Both the position numbers and the translations under genes were made by a program. The notes beneath the pieces were generated by a model. The model was not told the origin of the DNA. It worked only from the letters and a program-made list of their open reading frames with translations, and did no database searches. A stretch of DNA of 6,410 nt, from assembly GCA_016212345.1 (NCBI GenBank), contig JACRGM010000093.1:1-6410 (forward strand), written 5' to 3'. Below, piece after piece: positions 1-5,925 of the stretch; the stretch's first letter is position 1, and each line of letters opens with the position of its first letter. This DNA comes from Nitrospinota bacterium (GTDB lineage Bacteria; Nitrospinota; Nitrospinia; SZUA-224).

Positions 1-1
1 A

Positions 2-37
2 GGAGCAGCCCTATCTTCTCGCATAAAGGACTGCTCC
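2..37. terminator. Stem-loop at the left window edge, possible terminator of the minus-strand unit
   Basis: GGAGCAG (2-8) pairs exactly with CTGCTCC (31-37). After one C/A mismatch the stem continues with CCT (10-12) against AGG (27-29), enclosing a loop of about 14 nt. It lies about 90 bp past the stop codon of the minus-strand acidic-protein gene, where a terminator would be expected. Any T-run on the minus strand would fall outside the window, so intrinsic termination cannot be confirmed. It could equally belong to the leader of the next minus-strand gene. The pairing is seen; the function is inferred. Confidence 0.35.
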
Positions 38-126
38 CTCTTGTTATCCTCTATTGATCTTTAATCTTCTTTTCCCTCCTCACATTTCTGATCTTTTTAG
101 ATCCTTTCTGCAGTTAATTGATGGTA

Positions 127-459
127 CTATTCAGGGCCAAACACCTCCTCTTCTTCTTCAGGTAATTCATATTCCTCCTGCTCAGACTCTTCCACAGTAT
201 TCTGAAGATTCTTAGGATTATGCTCTCTTTTCTGAGAAAGCTCTTCTCCCTGAGCTGACTCCCCTTCTTTACCTTCGGGTATCACTTCCAAATCATATTC
301 CTCATTTTCTTGTGGTGTTATCTTTTCCTGAACCGCCTCTTCTTTTGTGACCGCCCCTTCTTTTGCCCCTGATTTTGTGCCTGATAAATATATTGATCCA
401 GCAAACAGAACAATCAACACAAGGGCTGATATAGACAATAAGGTCAATATCTTTTTCAT
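127..459 (-). CDS. Small membrane-anchored acidic protein, function unknown
   Basis: A 110-residue protein with a short basic N-terminus (MKK). One hydrophobic segment at about residues 4-25 would act as a signal anchor or an uncleaved signal peptide. The rest is a hydrophilic, low-complexity tail rich in Glu that ends in ELPEEEEEVFGPE. There is no Cys lipobox and no recognisable catalytic motif. It probably sits in the inner membrane with the acidic tail in the periplasm; topology is inferred. I chose the ATG at 457-459 because AGGAGG (468-473) lies 8 nt upstream. An in-frame GTG at 466-468 would add three residues but overlaps the Shine-Dalgarno sequence itself. The gene lies downstream of smc on the same strand, separated by 147 bp with its own promoter, so it is not necessarily co-transcribed. 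The acidic tail recalls acidic regions of FtsY-type proteins, but no GTPase domain is present. I do not recognise the family. Confidence 0.75.
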   Translation of the reverse strand: MKKILTLLSISALVLIVLFAGSIYLSGTKSGAKEGAVTKEEAVQEKITPQENEEYDLEVIPEGKEGESAQGEELSQKREHNPKNLQNTVEESEQEEYELPEEEEEVFGPE

Positions 460-486
460 TCCTTTCACCTCCTTTCATTTCATTAG

Positions 487-549
487 AGTTGGTGTCACAT
501 CCCAGATAACCGACATCACCTCATTCTCATGTAACCGAGACCACCAACT
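487..549 (-). promoter_or_regulatory. Structured 5' leader with inverted repeat and repeated TAACCGA
   Basis: The predicted leader of the acidic-protein gene starts and ends with 8-bp complementary arms: AGTTGGTG at 487-494 and CACCAACT at 542-549 on the plus strand, with 47 nt between. Inside the loop the heptamer TAACCGA occurs twice in the same orientation (507-513 and 532-538). The arrangement could be an mRNA structure or an operator pair. It matches no riboswitch class that I recognise. The pairing is seen; regulation is inferred. Confidence 0.35.
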
Positions 550-554
550 TTATA

Positions 555-583
555 ATGATATTTGTTTCTCCTCTTTTTGTCAA
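555..583 (-). promoter_or_regulatory. Near-consensus sigma70 promoter for the acidic membrane protein gene
   Basis: Read on the minus strand, a perfect -35 TTGACA (578-583) is followed by a 17-bp spacer and a -10 TATCAT (555-560, 5 of 6 consensus bases). Spacing and sequence are close to ideal. Transcription would begin near position 548, giving a leader of about 90 nt before the ATG at 459. The promoter starts about 24 bp after the smc stop codon, so the small gene can be expressed independently of smc. Confidence 0.65.
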
Positions 584-606
584 TATTTTCATGTTCCAAA
601 ACAAAA

Positions 607-3600
607 TCAATTTAGTTTAACTGATACTATCTTGGAGACCCCATCCTCTTCCATGGTTATACCATAAAGTGTATCAGCAAAAGACATACTCTTCTGATTG
701 TGGGTTATAATAATAAATTTGGTCTTATCAGTCATCTCCATAAGGATATTTCTGAATCTCAGTATGTTTGCCTCATCAAGGGGGGCATCTACCTCATCTA
801 ATAGACAAAATGGGGTTGGTTTGATAGCAAATATAGAAAAGAGGAGTCCTATTGTACTCATTGCCTTCTCCCCTGCTGAGAGGAGGGTTATATTCTGGGT
901 CTTCTTACCAGGTGGTTGGACAATGATATCCACACCTGTTTCTAAGGGGTTACCTTCATCACAAAGGACCAACTCCCCCCTTCCCCCATTAAAGAGTCGT
1001 CTAAAGATTGCCTTGAACTTCTCGTTTACCAGATTAAATGTATCCATAAACCTCGTCTTTGTAGTACTATTTATCTTCTCTATCGCCCTATGGAGTGATT
1101 TTATAGAACTGATCAGATCATCCTGCTGTTCCTTTAGAAAGGTGTAGCGTTCACTAATGTTTTGATACTCTCCAATCGCTGAAAGGTTTACCTCCCCTAT
1201 ATTAGCGACAGCCTCCTTAATGCCCTGTAATCTCTTATTTACCTCCTCCTCATCGATCTCATTAGTCTCAATTCTCAACAGCTCCTCTATCTCTATCCCA
1301 TAATCCACACTGGTTCGTTTGACCAGATGATCTATCCGAACACCTAATTCTGCCTTTCTTAATTCAACCTCTTTTGTCCTTTCATTTAGACCCTCTATCT
1401 CCTTCTTAAGTACCCTAAATTCATCTTCTAACCCCTTTAACACCTCTAATCTTTCCCTTAGGTCCTCCTCTATCCTTATTATCTCTCTTTTTCTCTCATC
1501 TCTTTTCCTTGATATATTACTTATAGCATCCTCGGCCTCCTTTATAGAGTATTTAAACCTCTCTCTCTTTTCCTTTAACTCTGATCTACCCTTCTCTATC
1601 CTCTTTATCCTCGACTCTATATTACCCCTCTCTTTATTCAACCTCTCTATATCTAATAATATATTCTCTCTCTTCCCCCTTAAGGATGTCAAAAGTACTT
1701 CCATCTTATTGACCTCTTCACCCCTTGTACCTATATCTATCCGTAATATCCTAATAGTCTCTCTAAGTTTTTCTACATCTGAATTCTTCTCTTCTTTGGT
1801 TATAGTAATATCTCCCAATTCCTTTCTGACCCTCTCTAAATCTGAGTCTATCCCTCCCCTTTCGGCATCGAATTCACTCTTCTCATAATTAAATATCTCC
1901 AATCTCTCTTCAGCCCTCCTACATTCCTTTTCCACTTGTTGAATATCCTTCTCTTCACCTATACATCTCAGATCCTCATCATATACCCTCTTCTTTAGTT
2001 CTTCCTCCTCTTTTTCAAATGATAATAGATTATCATGGGTCATGCTTCGGGTCTTCTCAAGCTCATAGAGTCTACCCTTTAAATCCTCAATCTCTCGATT
2101 TAACTCCTTTATCTCGCGTTTCTTCTTCAGTAAACTTGAACCGCCATTAACCGTGCCTCCTCCCACTACAATACCGTAGGGATCTATGATATCTCCATCT
2201 AATGTAACTATTGTACTATGTATCCCATTGCTATTCCATAAAGATAATGCTGTATCAAAATCCCTTACTACTACCACATCCCCTAACAGATATTCAAACA
2301 CCTTCTCATATCTTCCATCACAACTGACCAACACTAAGGCATTACCAATCACCCCATCCTTGCCATTCATAGAATGGGCATTACCCTTTATATCTCGAGG
2401 AGTGATTGGTAGAAAGGTACTTCTGCCTCCTGATTTATTTCTCAGATATCCTATAGCCATAATACTATCTGCATGGCTTTCAACAATGATCCCCTGTAAT
2501 TTATCCCCAAGTACGGCCTCTATAGCTACCTCATATTCTGGTGAGGTCTTTATATAGTCTACAAGAATACCATGAATACCTGGAAGTTCCCCTTGCTCCC
2601 TGATCTTCATTAGGGATCTAACCCCTTCTTGAAATCCCTCTAGATTATTCTGAAACTCCTCAAGGGACTTCTGAAGGGCAGATTGAACAGCCAATTTCTC
2701 CTTTAAGGCACGGATATCTTCGTTCTCCCTCTTCAACCTATTTCTACAATCATTCAATAATCCTGTAATAGATATCCTCTCTTGCTTAGTCTTTTCCATA
2801 GCTTCCTTTATATCTATTAGGCCTTCACGGGATCTATTCAATTTCTCTTTTAATCCATTCAGCCTCTCTCTTAACTCATACTCCTCACCCCCTACCTTCT
2901 CCTCCCTCTTAGAGAGGATATCGAGTCGTGTCTCCAAAGAGGTCATAATATTTTTCATCTGTGACATACGGCTGATAAGATTAATCAACCCAGATTCCAT
3001 CTCCTTAAGCTGTGACTCCCTTTTGGATAGATCCTCTTTAAACCCAGCAATATCCTTATATCTTTCGTTATATACCTTTTCTTGAGAGGAGATATCATTA
3101 TTACCTCTCTCTTCCTCCTCTTGTCTATCTTTTATATAAGAACCTATATGTAAAAATTCATTTTCAAGGGACTTCATCTCATCAGCAGATCTAGTATCTT
3201 CATCCTCTCCCTCCCTGATCTGAGTCTGTAACAGACCAATACGATCCTCTTCTCTCTCTATTCTCCTCTCTTCCTCGAAGACCTCTTGCTTAAGCTGAGA
3301 TAGCCTCTTCTCAAGCCCTATTACCTCTGATCTCAGGACCTCTATCCTATTCTCTAATGATGACCCATTAGCCAATCTCTCACTATTCTGTTCCCTTAAC
3401 AGATTCAGATCACTCTCAGTTGAACCTAGATCCCCTGCCAATCTACGATATTCTGATGCAATGAGGGAAAGGCTTAACTCCCTTATTTCGTCCCTATGTT
3501 TCTTATATATCTCTGCCTTTTTTGCCTGACGTTTAAGGGTAGCCATTTGTCGTTCAAGCTCATTCAATATATCACCTAAACGGAGGAGATTCTGCTGAGA

Positions 3601-4164
3601 TGACTCCAATTTTCTTATAGCCTCGTTCTTTCGATGTTTATACTTCATTATCCCAGCAGCCTCTTCAATCAAGACCCTTCTATCCTCGGGTTTTGAATTT
3701 AGGATATTGCTCACCTGTCCCTGTTCAATAATAGAGAATGACCTTGTACTGATCCCTGTATCAAGAAAGAGGTCAACAATATCCTTTAACCTGCATGGGG
3801 TTCTATTTATAGAATATTCACTCTCACCCGATCTGAAGAGGGTCCTAGTAATCAGCACCTCATCTGTAGGAGAGGATATACCTGAAATTGTTACCCCACA
3901 TGTGATATCAGTTATTGTAAGGGATACCTCTGCCCTTCCTAATGGTTTCCTCCCTTTACTGCCATTAAAAATAAGATCCTCCATCTTACTGCCACGAAGG
4001 AGCTTTGAACTCTGTTCCCCTAGAACCCACCTTATAGCATCAGCTATATTGCTCTTACCACAACCATTAGGGCCAACCACTGCTGTGATGTTGGAGTTAA
4101 ATTCTAGTCGGGTCATATCCGCAAAGGACTTAAAACCGATTATCTCCAAGCTCTTAAGATACAT
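607..4164 (-). CDS. smc: Chromosome segregation/condensation ATPase SMC
   Basis: Structural maintenance of chromosomes protein, 1185 residues, the usual bacterial SMC length. It dimerises, works with ScpA/ScpB, and uses ATP to organise and segregate the nucleoid. Domains in order: an N-terminal ATPase half with Walker A GPNGCGKS (residues 31-38) and Q-loop Gln148 in SIIEQGQV; a coiled-coil arm rich in Glu, Lys and Arg (about 165-515); a hinge with its Gly-rich end VVGGGTVNGG (about 526-676); the returning coiled coil (about 680-1020); and a C-terminal ATPase half with signature LLSAGEK (from 1094), Walker B FCLLDEVDAPLD (1119-1130, catalytic Glu1124) and ITHNQ. The start is the ATG at 4162-4164, giving MYLKSLEIIGFKSFAD as is usual for the family, with GAGAGG (4173-4178) 8 nt upstream. 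An in-frame ATG at 4168-4170 adds Met-Ser but sits only 2 nt from that site. One oddity is that the first Gly of the usual LSGGE signature is Ala here. Arg codons are mostly AGA/AGG. Confidence 0.98.
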   Translation of the reverse strand: MYLKSLEIIGFKSFADMTRLEFNSNITAVVGPNGCGKSNIADAIRWVLGEQSSKLLRGSKMEDLIFNGSKGRKPLGRAEVSLTITDITCGVTISGISSPTDEVLITRTLFRSGESEYSINRTPCRLKDIVDLFLDTGISTRSFSIIEQGQVSNILNSKPEDRRVLIEEAAGIMKYKHRKNEAIRKLESSQQNLLRLGDILNELERQMATLKRQAKKAEIYKKHRDEIRELSLSLIASEYRRLAGDLGSTESDLNLLREQNSERLANGSSLENRIEVLRSEVIGLEKRLSQLKQEVFEEERRIEREEDRIGLLQTQIREGEDEDTRSADEMKSLENEFLHIGSYIKDRQEEEERGNNDISSQEKVYNERYKDIAGFKEDLSKRESQLKEMESGLINLISRMSQMKNIMTSLETRLDILSKREEKVGGEEYELRERLNGLKEKLNRSREGLIDIKEAMEKTKQERISITGLLNDCRNRLKRENEDIRALKEKLAVQSALQKSLEEFQNNLEGFQEGVRSLMKIREQGELPGIHGILVDYIKTSPEYEVAIEAVLGDKLQGIIVESHADSIMAIGYLRNKSGGRSTFLPITPRDIKGNAHSMNGKDGVIGNALVLVSCDGRYEKVFEYLLGDVVVVRDFDTALSLWNSNGIHSTIVTLDGDIIDPYGIVVGGGTVNGGSSLLKKKREIKELNREIEDLKGRLYELEKTRSMTHDNLLSFEKEEEELKKRVYDEDLRCIGEEKDIQQVEKECRRAEERLEIFNYEKSEFDAERGGIDSDLERVRKELGDITITKEEKNSDVEKLRETIRILRIDIGTRGEEVNKMEVLLTSLRGKRENILLDIERLNKERGNIESRIKRIEKGRSELKEKRERFKYSIKEAEDAISNISRKRDERKREIIRIEEDLRERLEVLKGLEDEFRVLKKEIEGLNERTKEVELRKAELGVRIDHLVKRTSVDYGIEIEELLRIETNEIDEEEVNKRLQGIKEAVANIGEVNLSAIGEYQNISERYTFLKEQQDDLISSIKSLHRAIEKINSTTKTRFMDTFNLVNEKFKAIFRRLFNGGRGELVLCDEGNPLETGVDIIVQPPGKKTQNITLLSAGEKAMSTIGLLFSIFAIKPTPFCLLDEVDAPLDEANILRFRNILMEMTDKTKFIIITHNQKSMSFADTLYGITMEEDGVSKIVSVKLN

Positions 4165-4191
4165 GGACATTACCTCTCATAAAACCATCTT

Positions 4192-4326
4192 TATGATATA
4201 GATTTTCAGATAATAAATTACACAAGGCTAGAGGGAGAAATCCGAGTAAGGCGTACTGAGCGGTACGCCGTCGAGGATTTCGACTGATAACGCCGTGTAA
4301 TTTGTTATATGGAAATCTATAATATA
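4192..4326. repeat. Nested imperfect palindrome of about 125 bp upstream of smc
   Basis: The outer arms 4198-4223 and 4295-4320 are complementary at 23 of 26 positions. The pairing resumes inward in three blocks: GGC (4226-4228) with GCC (4292-4294), GAAATCC (4237-4243) with GGATTTC (4275-4281), and GGCGTAC (4250-4256) with GTACGCC (4263-4269) around a 6-nt loop. Such a multi-block fold is typical of repeated extragenic or MITE-like elements. It encodes nothing convincing and occupies most of the smc upstream region, so smc transcription either starts inside it or reads through it. I cannot tell from one copy whether it is repeated in the genome. Confidence 0.7.
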
Positions 4327-4331
4327 GATTT
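4313..4331. repeat. Perfect 19-bp palindrome at the edge of the nested palindrome
   Basis: AAATCTATA (4313-4321), a central A, and TATAGATTT (4323-4331) form a perfect odd-centred palindrome. It reuses the right outer arm of the larger element, so ATATAGATTT also occurs as an exact 10-bp direct repeat at 4196-4205 and 4322-4331. This could be an operator-like site or the footprint of insertion. No protein can be named. Confidence 0.5.
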
Positions 4332-4407
4332 AGTCCTCTCTTGTCAAGAGGAAGGGGGAGAAATCAGCTCTGACTTGCCTTATTGTTGTAAAAAATTAAG
4401 AATTTAC

Positions 4408-4437
4408 TTGCCCAGTATGCATAGAATGGTATATAAT
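4408..4437 (+). promoter_or_regulatory. Possible sigma70 promoter reading towards the cassette genes
   Basis: A -35-like TTGCCC (4408-4413, 4 of 6 consensus bases) is followed by an 18-bp spacer and a perfect -10 TATAAT (4432-4437). Transcription would begin near 4444, about 280 nt before the first cassette gene. It could play the part of a cassette promoter. The surrounding sequence is very AT-rich, so a chance match is quite possible. Confidence 0.35.
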
Positions 4438-4547
4438 TTTATTGAACAAGATTTTGAGGGCGTAGAAACCCCTGAAATTCAGGTAAGGTGTTAGTTTTCA
4501 TGATAGTGTCTCTCTACGAGTCATTGACCAAAATGACAAAAAGACCA

Positions 4548-4689
4548 GAAATAGCGAACTTCGCATATCATAATAATAAAGAGCAATTACGAATGTAAAG
4601 CAGACAAGTTTCTTTATATTTCAGGCAGTTGCAGTTATTTAGATTTTTAAACTGATGTTGAAATATCGGAAATAGCGAACTTCGTATAT
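4548..4689 (+). repeat. Two direct copies of a 21-bp repeat around GAAATAGCGAACTTCG
   Basis: Copies at 4548-4568 and 4669-4689 match at 20 of 21 positions and start 121 bp apart. The core CGAACTTCG is itself an odd-centred palindrome, so the two copies can also pair as an inverted repeat. The second copy ends 5 bp before the GTTAGGT cassette boundary, where the right arm of an attC site would lie. A clear RYYYAAC partner upstream is missing, so a preceding attC, if any, is degenerate. A third, partial copy lies at 6120-6142. Confidence 0.55.
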
Positions 4690-4695
4690 TAAATG

Positions 4696-5219
4696 TTAGG
4701 TAAATAGGATAAGGAGATAAAACATGAATGAAGATCACAAAATCAAAAAGATGGAGTTATGGGGAGGCCCTCATGATGGTGAAATAATAGAAATACATGA
4801 GGACAATCTGAAGATTAAGCCAATAATATCTGTAAAAAATGGAGAAGGAAATGTAACAGAATATATAGTAGACAACAAAGGAAAATTTGTATGGTTAGCA
4901 AATCCAGGTGATGAGAATGTAACCAGAAATTGGTTTGTCTGTGATGATGATGGGAATGTAATTTCAGAAGAAAAAGATATAAAAGATGCATTTCGGAAAT
5001 TAGATGATTTTAATGACGATAGCGAGAAATGGACGTACAAATAAAATAGACTAAATAAAAAAAGTATATACAAACAAAGGGATTAGCAATTCTTTACCTA
5101 ACAATAGGATCGAGCGGATGAAAAACAGCGCATTTTTTATTGAAGATTTTACCTGCTATCATTGTTTTCCTTTGTCGAAGGGTTAACTGTGTTTTGTTTT
5201 TCCCCGCTCATCCTTAACG
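4696..5219 (+). mobile_element. Integron-type gene cassette 1 (no integrase in window)
   Basis: The 524-bp unit has the standard cassette layout. It begins just inside a GTTAGGT core site (4695-4701, fits GTTRRRY), has a well-placed ribosome-binding site and a short gene near its 5' edge, and ends in a long attC-like palindrome. The decisive detail is that the R'' core ACCTAAC (5096-5102) is the exact complement of GTTAGGT at the cassette start. This is expected because integrase cuts after the G of GTTRRRY, so the first bases of an integrated cassette come from its own attC. No integrase gene is visible on either strand, which makes this a CALIN-like cluster or the distal part of a larger array. 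Boundaries are inferred from the core sites. Confidence 0.7.
4724..5044 (+). CDS. Cassette-borne acidic GGPxDG hypothetical protein
   Basis: A soluble 106-residue protein with no signal peptide or membrane segment. Near the N-terminus it carries ELWGGPHDGE (GGPHDG at 14-19), a motif I associate with small uncharacterised phage and cassette-borne proteins. Several predicted beta strands follow (KPIISV, TEYIVD, KFVWLA, NWFVCDDDG), then a very acidic C-terminal part (SEEKDIKDAFRKLDDFNDDS) that could form a helix. AAGGAG (4711-4716) lies 7 nt before the ATG, and the start is only 28 bp inside the cassette boundary, so start and layout are well supported. The stop is 51 bp before the attC-like site. 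I do not know its function. Cassette genes are often adaptive or defence-related, but nothing here shows that. Confidence 0.85.
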   Translation: MNEDHKIKKMELWGGPHDGEIIEIHEDNLKIKPIISVKNGEGNVTEYIVDNKGKFVWLANPGDENVTRNWFVCDDDGNVISEEKDIKDAFRKLDDFNDDSEKWTYK

Positions 5220-5225
5220 TTAGAC
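5096..5225 (+). other. attC recombination site of cassette 1
   Basis: A 130-bp site bounded by R'' ACCTAAC (5096-5102, fits RYYYAAC) and R' GTTAGAC (5219-5225, fits GTTRRRY). Within it AGGAT (5106-5110) pairs with ATCCT (5210-5214), GAGCGG (5112-5117) with CCGCTC (5204-5209), and AAAAACA (5121-5127) with TGTTTTT (5195-5201). The spacers AAT and TAAC between the R and L boxes are unpaired. A single base, C5111, interrupts the left arm, as an extrahelical base does in known attC sites folded as single strands. The loop of about 67 nt is the variable terminal structure. The length is similar to Vibrio-type repeats. Cutting would occur between G5219 and T5220. Confidence 0.75.
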
Positions 5226-5366
5226 AAGAGGGTAATTGCTATCAAAGTCAGAGAAAAATTCGGAAATGAATGTGGAGTATTTTTAATAGCATGCAGTAGT
5301 GAGGGAGTTGCGAAATACCCAATTTTAAGAAAAGATGGGTTTAGGTTTGAAATTGGCAAATTATGA
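5220..5366 (+). pseudogene. Startless short frame in cassette 2, possible 3' gene remnant
   Basis: An open frame enters the cassette at TTA GAC and runs to TGA at 5364-5366. It encodes protein-like sequence including KVREKFGNECGVFLI and KYPILRKDGFRFEIGKL. No ATG, GTG or TTG lies in frame inside the cassette. The frame stays open upstream through the attC site to a stop at 5184-5186, also without a usual start. An AAGAGGG stretch (5227-5233) only 1 nt before ATT at 5235 might allow a rare AUU start of 43 residues, but spacing is poor. More likely the 5' end of the gene has been lost. I recognise no family. Confidence 0.35.
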
Positions 5367-5427
5367 AAAAGGACTAACCACTGGTTGGAGCGAAGTTTAG
5401 AAGATATTTTGCTTATCTGCCAGTTCG
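5220..5427 (+). mobile_element. Small integron-type gene cassette 2
   Basis: A 208-bp unit between the G/TTAGAC boundary of the first attC site and the G/TTAGTC of the second, weaker one. It holds one short open frame that ends 5 bp before the attC-like site, the normal position for a cassette gene. The R'' of its own site reads GACTAAC, whereas exact complementarity to its start would require GTCTAAC. The match therefore has one mismatch and the call is less secure than for cassette 1. Confidence 0.45.
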
Positions 5428-5433
5428 TTAGTC
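5372..5433 (+). other. Weaker attC-like site of cassette 2
   Basis: The site is 62 bp, the short end of attC lengths. GACTAAC (5372-5378) is exactly complementary to GTTAGTC (5427-5433). CTGG (5381-5384) pairs with CCAG (5420-5423), leaving short unpaired spacers CA and TTC. Further pairing inward (AGC near 5390 with GCT near 5411) is weak. The invariant AAC/GTT ends are present, but one position in each core departs from RYYYAAC/GTTRRRY. Its position directly after an open frame and 34 bp before a ribosome-binding-site-led gene supports the call. Confidence 0.45.
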
Positions 5434-5466
5434 GATATTGGTTGGTAGAAAGGAGGTGTATTTGCG

Positions 5467-5925
5467 ATGAATGGATCAAGGCATTGGGTAGTGTGGATTG
5501 GTCTGTGTCTTATTCCTCTTATTGCAATGGGGTGTGTTTCAATGTACGAGATTAAGTCTGAACCATCAGGGGCAGAAATTTATGTTGATGGGAAGTTTTA
5601 CGGTAAGACTCCTAAAAAATTCAGTTTGCCCAATCCAGTACATAGTACGATGGTCGTGAAGAAAGAAGGCTACAAGGAAGTCCAACAAGAATTACAGACT
5701 GGAATAAAGTTCGATCTTTACTTTTCACTAGAATCTAAGCCTCCAGCCAGCTTTGTGGAGACAATGGCGCCAAGCTGGGCGAGCATTGAAATCCGCGAAG
5801 GTATAGAGTATGGGAATGCATGGGCATCTATTGTAGACTTACTGGTAAAGCAATTTGACCTCGAGGCTCTCTCAAAGGAAAACGGCTATTTACGTACGAA
5901 TTGGCTATACAGTTGGACAGGTTAA
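5467..5925 (+). CDS. PEGA-domain lipoprotein, probably truncated by an in-frame stop
   Basis: A 152-residue predicted lipoprotein. The N-terminal hydrophobic segment ends in IAMGC, an acceptable lipobox with Cys23 as the lipid-modified residue. A PEGA-type domain follows at about 27-75: SEPSGAEIYVDGKFYGKTP, then VVKKEGYKE. The C-terminal part (SWASIEIREG, NAWASIVDLLVKQFDLEALSKENGYLRTNWLYSWTG) ends abruptly at TAA. PEGA domains are common in surface and envelope proteins; the exact role is unknown. AGGAGG (5451-5456) lies 10 nt before the ATG. The frame continues without a shift past the stop for 59 more sensible codons, so the intact protein was probably about 212 residues. The gene begins 34 bp after an attC-like boundary and could be a third cassette, but I find no attC site after it. 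It uses CGN Arg and ATT/ATC Ile codons more than smc does, which hints at a different origin. Confidence 0.7.
   Translation: MNGSRHWVVWIGLCLIPLIAMGCVSMYEIKSEPSGAEIYVDGKFYGKTPKKFSLPNPVHSTMVVKKEGYKEVQQELQTGIKFDLYFSLESKPPASFVETMAPSWASIEIREGIEYGNAWASIVDLLVKQFDLEALSKENGYLRTNWLYSWTG

Larger units (their letters stand above)
4327..4694. other. Gene-free AT-rich spacer between the smc upstream element and the first cassette
   Basis: Apart from the possible promoter and the two GAAATAGCGAACTTCG repeats listed separately, only short palindromes are visible. These are CTCTTG/CAAGAG around one T (4338-4350), CCTGAA/TTCAGG around one A (4471-4483), and the small hairpin TCATT/AATGA (4521-4536). A 61-codon plus-strand frame starting inside the palindrome has no ribosome-binding site and is not accepted as a gene. 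The stretch may contain a decayed attC site or cassette, since GTTAGTT at 4490-4496 resembles a cassette boundary. Confidence 0.4.

Noticed and set aside
1..24. Minus-strand ATG at 22-24 opening a frame MREDRAAP to the window edge
   Set aside because: Only eight codons are visible, the GAGGGAG upstream is poorly spaced, and the sequence overlaps the stem-loop. It could be the next gene but cannot be supported.
90..103. GATCT-TTTT-AGATC hairpin after the acidic-protein gene
   Set aside because: A 5-bp AT-rich stem with no following T-run on the minus strand is too weak for a terminator call.
347..667. Plus-strand frame of 106 codons opposite the small acidic gene and its leader
   Set aside because: It is antisense to a well-supported gene, promoter and leader, with no ribosome-binding site.
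698..4201. Several plus-strand frames of about 100-165 codons across the smc gene
   Set aside because: They are antisense shadows of smc with no ribosome-binding sites or recognisable domains.
4309..4494. A 61-codon plus-strand frame starting MEIYNIDLVL
   Set aside because: It begins inside the palindromic element, has no Shine-Dalgarno sequence and looks like chance translation of AT-rich spacer.
4771..5479. Minus-strand frames opposite the two cassettes
   Set aside because: They are low-complexity Ser/Phe/Leu-rich shadows of the plus-strand frames, and one runs across an attC-like site.
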